A stretch of DNA of 10,101 nt, taken from the NCBI GenBank assembly GCA_003573635.1, contig QUTJ01031157.1, positions 1 through 10,101 on the forward strand. The letters run 5' to 3'. Made by a program: the position numbers and the translations under genes. The notes under the pieces were generated by a model. That model made no database searches. It had not been told where the DNA came from and worked only from the letters and a program-made list of their open reading frames with translations. This DNA comes from Goniomonas avonlea (Eukaryota > Cryptophyceae > Goniomonadida > Goniomonadaceae). Of this stretch, positions 1 through 7,600 are shown in pieces (the stretch's first letter is position 1; every line of letters starts with the position of its first letter).

Positions 1-2
1 CT

Positions 3-86
3 AAAGCGTCATGGTTGATTTCGCTGGCCAAAACTCAATACAGCAAAGAAACCGAGGAGGAAACAGCCGAGGTGCACGAGAAGTGA
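3..86 (+). CDS. Possible 3' end of a plus-strand gene cut by the window edge
   Basis: An open frame runs from the window edge to a TGA at 84-86. It encodes about 27 residues ending in a charged, Glu-rich tail (KETEEETAEVHEK) that reads like the C-terminus of a real protein. If genuine, this gene converges on the minus-strand gene ending at 130, with only 43 nt between the stops. No domain can be recognised from so short a piece. It could equally be chance coding inside an intron or UTR of the minus-strand gene, whose last visible exon has a good alternative donor at 180. Confidence 0.22.
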   Translation, partial: KASWLISLAKTQYSKETEEETAEVHEK

Positions 87-129
87 TAAGTACCCAGCGG
101 CAGAGGGAGGGAGGAGAGAGTCAGGGGAT

Positions 130-883
130 TCATGCAGCCAGGAACCACTGAGCGGCCATATGCTGAAAGAGGCTCCTCACCTCGAAGGTGTCATCACCAA
201 GCTTCTCGGCGCGACCAACCACAATGACAATCTTGAGCAAGTAATCGGGGATGCTGTTCAAGTACAGAGCGACGGCACTGATGAAGTCGGTGCCAACAAA
301 GTTGTTCTCATCCATTCCCAACACAAACACAATCTTTTGCGCCTCTGTGTCACGGACAGCCAGTCAGGGACTTGGTTCTCACCCAGCAAAGGCAGCCACG
401 TGTCAAACAACTGTTAAACAGAACAAGCATTCGCGCGTCCTCACCCGGGGGGGCGGTGCAGTTGGATGCGAAGCCAGGGGTGGCGGTAGGGGCGCAGAAG
501 GACAGGTCGTCTGTTGGGCGGGCCTGGCACGAGTGGTGGTGGTTGTTGAGGCACTGCAACATCGGGTGAGAAGCCCCCCAAACTGGCTCCACCTCAGTAA
601 CAACGCTTCTCGTCAAATCTAAAAGTTTGAGACACAGAATGTCGAGAGTTTCAAGGGACACCGACTCTCAAGTGGAAAGAGTTTGGCCAGTCACGGGGCA
701 CCATGATGACTGGTGTTGGAAGTGGTATCCCAGACGTCCTTCAAGCAAGGCGGGAAAGGGGTATGAGGCGGGTGCGATAATCTGTATGATCCGCCTGACC
801 TGATCGCAGCGCCTGATCAAGTCGCAGGCCTCGTCAACAATGATGCCTCCAGAGAAAGTCAGCACGGGGAATTCGGAAGACAC
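130..883 (-). CDS. Unidentified C-terminal exons (same gene as the beta-helix protein, or a separate gene)
   Basis: Four minus-strand exons join in phase: 883-800, 664-593, 410-383 and 344-130, ending at a TGA at 132-130. Junctions are GT...AG; the first acceptor (CGCACAG, ending at 884) and the last intron (382-345, GTGAG donor) are the clearest. The product of about 133 residues begins with a stretch containing GGIIVDEACDLIRRCDQ, continues as a probable amphipathic helix (SLETLDILCLKLLDLTRSVV), and then has alternating hydrophobic strands (KIVFVLGMDENN, LLKIVIVVGRAEKL). It lacks the GGA and FxxN repeats of the upstream exons, and its codon use is looser (TTA, AGA, AAA occur). I do not recognise the domain. 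The first exon is in phase with the beta-helix exon ending at 1098, so a single gene is possible. The last exon may instead end at 181, where there is a strong GTGAGG donor, and continue beyond the window. Confidence 0.45.
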
Positions 884-1097
884 CTGTGCGGAAGTGTCAA
901 GGTTGTGGGCGTGTGGATGTGCTGTGGATGTGCTGTGTAAGCATGTTGTGAGTGTGGATGTGTGGGCGGGTGCACATGATGATGCGGTGGGTGTGCGAGG
1001 GCACACGATGTTTGGCATGACTTGGAGAGTGCCGTACAGTGCAAATCCGTCTATGGGTGCGCGAGAGGATAGGTTCAAGAAGAGCATTGCACTGCAC
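884..1097 (-). other. Low-complexity intron between exons 13 and 14
   Basis: This 214-nt GT...AG stretch holds a CA/CAC-rich tract on the sense strand (TG-rich on the plus strand, about 897-1015), including two close copies of GTGGATGTGCT on the plus strand. It is consistent with an intron of the beta-helix gene, but would be intergenic or a UTR if exons 883-130 belong to another gene. Confidence 0.5.
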
Positions 1098-4000
1098 CTG
1101 ACCACCAATGTAGCCAGTGCCGTTGTACACTCCGGTGGGGTTGGGCTTGAACAGCTGGTTGTTCAAAATAGCTCCACCGCTCAGGGTGACCATCTTGGAG
1201 TGGCCCAGCGTGCTTGCAACAGTCAAGGCAGCGCCCTCAACCATAGCAGTGTTCTGCTCGAACCTGCGACACAGGTTGGTCCAGCCACTCCCCCCCCCCC
1301 CAAGTCTTCCTGTCTCTCCTCCCATCCACCCTTCGCAATCACTCCCCCCTCCACCACATACACCTGACGCCTGTCTTGGTGAGTCCGGGGTGAATTCCGG
1401 TTCGACACACATTCAAGACCCTCCGCCCATCCCTGAAACTGAGACTATCAACTCACGTGCAAATTGTGAAGTTCGGGTAGCCTCCAGACACGTAGGCACC
1501 GCCACCGGCACCGTTGACGCCGTTAGCGTGGTTGGCCTCGAAATACACCTGCGGACAGGTCATTCTCCCGAATGACTTGGGACTGAAGGTGACGACGAGG
1601 GTCGAGCTGGCAACTGTGTCACAGCCCGCGTCTCTCTCCCTTGCGAATCCAAAGAAAGTGGGAGAGGTTCACACAGGTTCACACAGGCGGACCAGAGGCA
1701 GAGGTGACAAGCCCTGACTCAAGGGAGCGAGAGTCAGCGACTGGGAGAGAAACTGGAGTGGGTGAGAGAGAATGTGGGCGAGCCTGGGTAGCGGTGGGTG
1801 GAGGGATCACGTTGACCTGGACACGTGGCCGAGGGATCAGTGGACTCACGCTGTTGAAGACGGGAGCACCGTCAGAGGAGCCAATGTACAGAGCTCCGCC
1901 CTGGGATGTAAACATGTCGTCACCAGTGGCGAAGTTGTTGTTGAAGTGGCAGGCGTCAAACTCAGTGTGCGACGAGTCGACCTGTGGCGTGGTGAGCGAC
2001 TGGGCAGTGGAGATGCTCGCAACCCGTTCTATCTCGATGAGGAGGGAGGAAGGTCCCTCAACCCACTCTGTGACCCCCCCCCTCATTTCCTTCCGGTGTA
2101 CAACATCTCCTGCTGGACAAGCATAAAGGGCTCACCCAAGCACCACCGCCCTGCGCGGCCGTGTTCTGGTAGAACTTCACACCAGTGAAAGTAGAGGTGT
2201 CGGAGTCCAAAGTGTACACGGCACCGCCCTTCTGCGCAGAGTTGCCCTTGAAGAAAGCCTGGCGATGGTGCATTTTCAGTCATCGAGGGGGGGGGGGGGT
2301 ACAAAAGAATCTTCTCAATTCGCATCATTCACCCGCAACCCACAGCCACTTCACGCGTAAATGTCTCGTCGCGCGCGCGAGGCTGAATTCGTGTGCGTGA
2401 AGAAAATCGAACAACCCAAAAGAACACCGAACATCACTCACGCTGCTGCCTTCAATCACGAGGGCACTCTTGTGGATGACAATACCGCCACCGTAGCCCT
2501 GGGAGTCGTTGCTGTCGAAGCTGTTTCGAGGGTCAGGAGTTGTTGTCAACACGTTGTGACAGAGCAGAAAATATCTGCAGAGCGACAGAGGCAGTGCACG
2601 GGTGTTTACCGTATCGAGACAGGAGAGCCAGTGCATTGTTTCGCGTGAGTGCCGAAAGAGTGCGACAAATAGTACAAACAGAGAATGGAGACACGCAGTC
2701 GGTAATTTGCCAGGCGACGGGTAGACAAAAAAGGAAATCGAGGAGATGAGATATCAGAGTTGAAAGGTCGGGTTTTCAGGAAGGCAAGCGCTCACGTGCA
2801 CTCGGTGAACTTGGCAGTGGAAGGGTTGGCGCCAGGGTTGACGACGGAGACACCGCCACCGTGAGCGTCATCGTTGGCACCGACAGCGTGGTTGTTGTGG
2901 ATGGTCACCTGGCGAGTCGTGAGAAATCGCTGTGTGAGAAAGGTGCGAGAGTCGTAATGCGTAGAGGGTCGCTGAGTGATGGAGAGGGGAAATGAGAGAG
3001 CCGAGGTTCACGCAAGAGAAGTGGCAAGACGCGAGCGTACCAAGTAGAAATAGGGGCTCAAGGGGGCAATGATGTAGATACCACCACCGAGCAGTGCGGT
3101 GTTGCTGGAGATGTTGCAGGTGTGGAGGCTGGCCATGGGTGGGACAGCGGGAGGGGACTCGGAGGAGCTGGTGGGCGCGAACACCAGGGCACCGCCGCTG
3201 TTGGCATTGTTGTTGGTGAAGGTGGAGAGCTGCGGGTTCGTATGAGCGGAAACCGTGGCAAAAGGATGGCACACACCNNAACGCCGACACTGCCGTCCAA
3301 CACGGCCAAACCACCACCACGGCCGCCGNTGGCACCGCTCAAGGNCGCAGCCTGGTTGCTGTCGAAACTGCAAGAGGTGAAGGTGGACTGGGAAGAAGTG
3401 GTGCCACCGTAGGTGACAGCAGCACCACCTCCAGCAGAGCCGTCACCACCCTGGGGCGCATTGGCTGCAAGGGTACTCAGCGCCATCATGCTGGAACAAC
3501 GAATGAATCGTACCAATGTTCATGGTGAAGAACGACTTGGTGACAGTGACACCCACACCCTGGATGAAAAGACCACCACCAGTGCAAGCACTGNCAGATC
3601 CGCAGGAGTTCATGGTGAAGTGGCAAGAGTCGAAGGTAGTCGAGTTGCCGGAGCCGATGATAGCGGCACCACCACCACTTCCAGCGGCAGTGTTGTTGAC
3701 AAACTGTATGTTGTGGTCACACCTTCTTCTGTGAGGAAAAGGTACCGCACACACCTGAACATTGGTGAAGGCCACATTCGCGGGGGACTTCACCGACACG
3801 GCACCGCCATCATTGGCAGACTTGCAATTCAAGAACTGGGAATCCGCGATGGTACCTGCGGTCAAGTCGTAGAACACGCCACCACCTGAGAAACGTGGTG
3901 AGTTATAGGTGGAGAATCAGCTGAATTGCACCATGGTCGGACGAGCAGGAGTCGAACACGACGCTGGAAGCATCGAAGCGGCCAGACTGAACATAGACGC

Positions 4001-4462
4001 AGCCACCCCAGTTTCCGGCGTTATTTCCGTTCTTCAAAGTCATGGTGGAGATCGACACAACAGATGTAATCGAAGCGAAGACGGGAACGGTCCCGGCAGC
4101 ATCCTGCGAGCGTGGTTACCCTCGGTGACATCACCAATCAATCCACTCACGATGATGACAGTCTCCGGACCGGTTCCCGAAGTGCTCACGAAGGTCAGAT
4201 CCTTGGTGATGGTCAAATTTACNCTGTTTCAAAGAATTAGTACGCTCTTGGTGAGCAATGGGACAGACTTCTTGTCGCCAGTGTAGGTTCCGTCTCCGAG
4301 TGAGATGGTATCGGTCGTCGATGCGACCTGAATCGCAAAAGACAAGGAAAGGCAAGGGCTGGCTTGGTCATCGCAGGTTCCACTGTCAGCACCGGTGGTG
4401 GNGACATAGCGGGTGGTGGCCGCAGCCAAGCCGACGAGGGCCAGAAGCAACAACACTCTCAT
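1098..4462 (-). CDS. Secreted Pmp-repeat right-handed beta-helix protein, 13 exons
   Basis: Exons (minus strand): 4462-4269, 4223-4151, 4103-3932, 3885-3755, 3703-3514, 3464-3277, 3229-3041, 2908-2796, 2520-2442, 2258-2136, 1981-1850, 1548-1457, 1263-1098. All join in phase at GT...AG junctions and give about 614 residues. The ATG at 4462 opens a signal peptide (MRVLLLLALVGLAAA). Next comes a mature N-terminus (TTGADSGTC...PCLSLSFAI) typical of eukaryotic parallel beta-helix proteins. The rest is a series of degenerate repeats with the two hallmarks of chlamydial polymorphic outer membrane proteins: GG[AG]-hydrophobic turns (SGGALVF, KGGAVYT, QGGALYI, GGGAYV) and FxxN-type rungs (FDSNQAA, FTNNNAN, FKGNSAQ, FYQNTAA, FEANHAN). 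Such repeats fold as beta-solenoids used for adhesion or as surface proteins; the partner here is unknown. No transmembrane segment or GPI signal is visible. Codons are strongly biased (AAG, GGT, AAC), suggesting high expression. Six ambiguous bases fall in exons. Four further exons may follow (883-130). Confidence 0.85.
1290..1301. repeat. 12-bp poly-C run (plus strand) inside intron 12
   Basis: A homopolymer of 12 C on the plus strand (G on the sense strand) lies about 26 nt before the CGCAG acceptor of exon 13 (1263-1098). Being intronic, it does not affect the reading frame. Confidence 0.9.
1549..1849 (-). other. 301-nt intron 11 of the beta-helix gene
   Basis: A good GTGAGT donor (1849) and a CTGTCCGCAG acceptor (1549) bound this segment. 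It is the longest intron of the gene. It contains a small tandem repeat, AGGTTCACAC twice, at 1665-1684 of the plus strand. No gene, RNA or conserved element was seen in it. Confidence 0.7.
2287..2299. repeat. 13-bp poly-G run (plus strand) inside intron 9
   Basis: An uninterrupted run of 13 G on the plus strand lies in the 183-nt intron 2441-2259, between the exons coding EGSS and AFFKGN. A comparable run of 12 C lies at 1290-1301 in intron 12. Homopolymers of this length are prone to length error in sequencing, so intron lengths here are approximate. Confidence 0.9.
4224..4268 (-). other. Intron 1 of the beta-helix gene, with TACTAAT branch site
   Basis: Without splicing, the signal-peptide frame meets a TGA at 4231-4229. 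Removing this 45-nt GT...AG segment restores the frame and joins GDGTYTGDK to VNLTITKDLTFVS, the expected continuation of such beta-helix N-termini. A yeast-like branch sequence TACTAAT (complement of 4242-4236) lies just before the acceptor TTTGAAACAG. The donor GTCTGT is weak, and the first base of the next exon (4223) is ambiguous, so the junction residue is Lys or Asn. Confidence 0.7.
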
Positions 4463-4531
4463 GAGAGGAGATGCGCAAGAAAGGAGGGGCGTCCCGAGGA
4501 AGCGACTGGTTTATTCCTTCCCTGACTCGTG

Positions 4532-4541
4532 ATTGGATTGG
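4532..4541 (-). promoter_or_regulatory. Tandem inverted CCAAT boxes
   Basis: ATTGGATTGG on the plus strand reads CCAATCCAAT on the minus strand, giving two directly adjacent copies of the CCAAT core bound by NF-Y-type factors in eukaryotes. The position, 70-80 bp upstream of the minus-strand ATG at 4462, is typical of a proximal promoter element. The core is only five bases, so chance occurrence cannot be excluded; the adjacency of two copies is the argument. Confidence 0.4.
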
Positions 4542-4630
4542 GTCAAACATTATCTGTTAATAGTGACCTAACACGAACTCAGCGTACGAGCCGGTCATTC
4601 CGCTCCTGGCTACAGCACTGCCTGATTTAG

Positions 4631-4642
4631 TTTCGCGCGAAA
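4631..4642 (+). promoter_or_regulatory. E2F/DP-like palindromic site before the PIF1 helicase
   Basis: TTTCGCGCGAAA is a perfect 12-bp palindrome carrying the E2F/DP consensus TTTSGCGC on both strands. It ends 19 bp before the helicase ATG. E2F factors drive S-phase genes in animals, plants and algae, and PIF1 helicases act in replication and telomere maintenance, so a functional site is plausible. Because it is so close to the ATG, transcription would start within or just after it, or the true initiation codon or first exon differs. Confidence 0.55.
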
Positions 4643-4661
4643 AACGCTGCCCACCAGCAGA

Positions 4662-7600
4662 ATGAAGCGGGCTGTGGTTGATCTCACTCAGAACGACTCC
4701 GACACAGAACCCAAGCGCCCCTGCCCACCAATTCCAGTGCCACCTTGTCATGATTTTGATGATCCTTCAATGTGGGAGCCCACAGAAGAGGACGCTCTCC
4801 AGTTTGAGGAGGAGGAAGCGTACGATGGGTATCAGCCATCCCCTCCTCCTTCACCCGTAACGAAGCCGAGTGTGGCGAGTTCAGGAGCAAAGAGAATAGT
4901 AAACCCGAGCACGGGATTGAACACAATGCAGCAGGTACAGCCGTGGTGTGCGTTGGGTTTTGGTCCTGAGTGCTCAATCTAGGCGGCGTATGAAGCAGTC
5001 CTGGCGGGGAGCAATATCTTCTTGACAGGATCTGGAGGTACCTTNTTGTGTGCAGGCGCGTCTTACTGAAACACATATTATAGGGACGGGAAAGTCCTAT
5101 TTGTTGAAGCAACTTGTGGAGAAGCTTCGCGCTCGTGACCTCAAAGTTGTCGTCACCGCTCTCACTGGTGTGGCGGGTAAGTTGCACCCGCCCAGCCCCG
5201 TCTGTCTCCACGCAGTAACTGGTTGTGGCAGCGGAACAACTTGGTGGACAGACTTTGAATGCATTCTCAGGGTGTGGAGTGCCTCGCAAGAGGGAAGATT
5301 TCGGCAAAATGTAAGTGCCGAAGCTAATCCAGTGCGGTGCTAAACCAGTACCTCAAGGTGGAAGAAAGAAAACGTGGCAAAACTCNGTGAAACCGACGTT
5401 TTGATTTGTGACGAGGTTTCCATGCTTTCTGCTGAAATGTTTGACTGTAGGCTTATTGATTGCCGTTGTGTCTGGATCGCTCAGCTCACGTGCAGGCATG
5501 GACAACACCATTCGGCAAATTCGTGGCAGGCCCCAGACATTCGGGGGCATGCAGGTGACCACGAAGTGTTTGTCTTCTTGCACATTGCAGGATTTTATCA
5601 GCCGCATTGATTGTCACGATTACCAGTGACCGAAACACCCAAAAACCTGGAAAACTACCGTGCGCCGAATCCGCGCCCAAGTTTTGCTCAGTCCCTGATG
5701 GTCATTGAGGATTCGTCATGGCGTATCCCCAGATTGTCTTTGTTCAGTTTTATTTTAATCGACGCGTGCAGCTGGTGCTCGTTGGCGACTTTTTCCAACT
5801 CCCCCCGATCGAGAGCCGGGGTTTTTCGGACTTTTTGAACCGAGGGTGCCTATCCCACTCCCCAATTCACTGCACTCTGACGTACGTGCAGATGGGCTTT
5901 CCAAGCCAGAGCCTGGAGCGATGCCGAAATGAAAGTGTTTGAACTCACCGAAGTGTGGCGCCAGGTGTGTCTGATGTGCCCTCCCACGTTCATCATCGGG
6001 AGCTATCGTCAACGCCTCCGTTTACCATCACATGCGATCTGCCCGTCATTTGTGCCTGATCCTGGAATCCTGTAGGAGGATGCTCAGTTTGTCACCGTCC
6101 TCAACAAGGTTCGCCGTGGAAATGTCGACAGTTCAGTCGATGCAGCGTTTGCACGGTGCCAGCGGCCACTCTCAGAAGCTGATGGCATCCGCCCGACTAT
6201 ATTGTACTGCATGAACAAGGACGTTGACCGCATTAACAATGTATGTCTCCCCGGCCTCACTTCCCACATGTTGTGTTATGCTTGCTGATATTATTTTCCT
6301 CTCTGCGCTCGATAGTGAAAAGTAGGTTTTTGCCACTCATCAGTGGCGACCGCACTACTCCGTTGTTGACAGTCTAGTTTTGCTTCATTGTGGAATTCCC
6401 ATCGAAGCTAGACCCTCGGAACTAATTGACATGATATCCGGCCTCATTTATTCTGACATCAGGAGGAGTTGGCCAAGCTACGAGGCCCTAGCGTTGAGTT
6501 TGCGGCCAAGGACGATTCATTTCCGGACCCTGAAGTTCCTGCACGGCATGTTGATTCTGCTACACGAAGGTTCGATTTCTTTCTACTTGTTACTTGTCTG
6601 GGTGAGTCCGGGTTGCAGAATTCGTGTCCCCAGGTAGGAGTTCATGAACCCAGAACTAAACGGTTGAGGGAGCTGCGAGCTCTTTCTGATTTGTGACAAT
6701 TGGAATTTCTGTTTTCTATCTGCATGAGCTGAATCTTTTCTGTGGCAATAGGGAAGAGATGCTTCCGGCGGTTCGAGTTTTCGTCGAGGACGCAATCTTT
6801 AACACTATCCCTCCCACCCACATTCCAAGCTTGAGGCAAACGCAAACGCAACCATTGCACAGAACTTTCTGCGTTAGTGATGAGTGGGTTTGTGGGGTGA
6901 AGTTGGCGACTCATCTGTCTTCGCAGCCTTCAGACGAATTCGTTCTGGGACCGGTGCCGTGCCCCAAAGACGTTATTTTTGCGTGAACAAGCTCAGGTGC
7001 ATCCCTGAAACGCTGTGCTCTTGCAGGCATGTGTGGTCCTGAAACGGCGTTCCTCCTACTGTCTGTTTGACCAGGACTCCTCTGTGATTGCATGCCTGCA
7101 AACAAATAACTCCGATGCCCAGGTCATGCTCACATGGAATCTGGATCTGAAGGTACGAGGCCAGTCCTCTCTCATCGCCTCTGCCGAACTCTCCACTCAT
7201 TACGACCCGCAACTCCAACGTCCCAACTTGTCTCGTTTCTTTCTCCACGTCCTCACTACCACGCAGGATTTGAAGACTGGCTTTCTCGTGAACGGTACGT
7301 TTCGCTACCTTGACCCTCCTGAACAGCCGCTCACACTGTTCCAGGGTCACGTGGGGTCATCACAGGGTGGGAATCTGGTGCAGATGTGAGTACTTTCCTG
7401 ATACCCCTCCACTACATACATACGGCGAGAAAACCTCGTGAACTCCAGAACCCGCACTGCTGCATTACAATACCCTACCCACAATTTTGCTGGGACGGCC
7501 TCAGCATTCCCGATCACCCACAGCCACCAACGCCACATTTGATCTGCCAGCAAAACCAGGGTGGGGGCCTAACGGCTTCGGTGATTCATTTCACCAGCGT

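Larger units (their letters stand above)
4463..4661. promoter_or_regulatory. Bidirectional intergenic promoter region
   Basis: The 199 bp between the two divergent start codons must hold the proximal promoters and 5' UTRs of both genes, unless either has an upstream non-coding exon. No TATA box is obvious. Recognisable elements are the inverted CCAAT pair (4532-4541) and the E2F-like palindrome (4631-4642). The former lies about 70 bp from the beta-helix ATG, the latter 19 bp from the helicase ATG. Confidence 0.7.

Noticed and set aside
897-1015. CRISPR-like or minisatellite array
   Set aside because: Only degenerate TG-rich sequence with two near copies of an 11-mer. There are no regular repeats or spacers.
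160-2188. Several plus-strand open frames between 160 and 2188
   Set aside because: They are antisense shadows of the minus-strand exons. They have low-complexity composition, no family motifs and no consistent splice structure.
4223-4231. Alternative genetic code with TGA as sense codon
   Set aside because: TGA is the natural stop of the helicase after the last knuckle, and the in-frame TGA here is removed by a plausible intron.
4684-5307. 207-codon minus-strand open frame opposite the helicase start
   Set aside because: It spans the introns and exons encoding the Walker A region, has no recognisable motif, and conflicts with a well-supported plus-strand gene.
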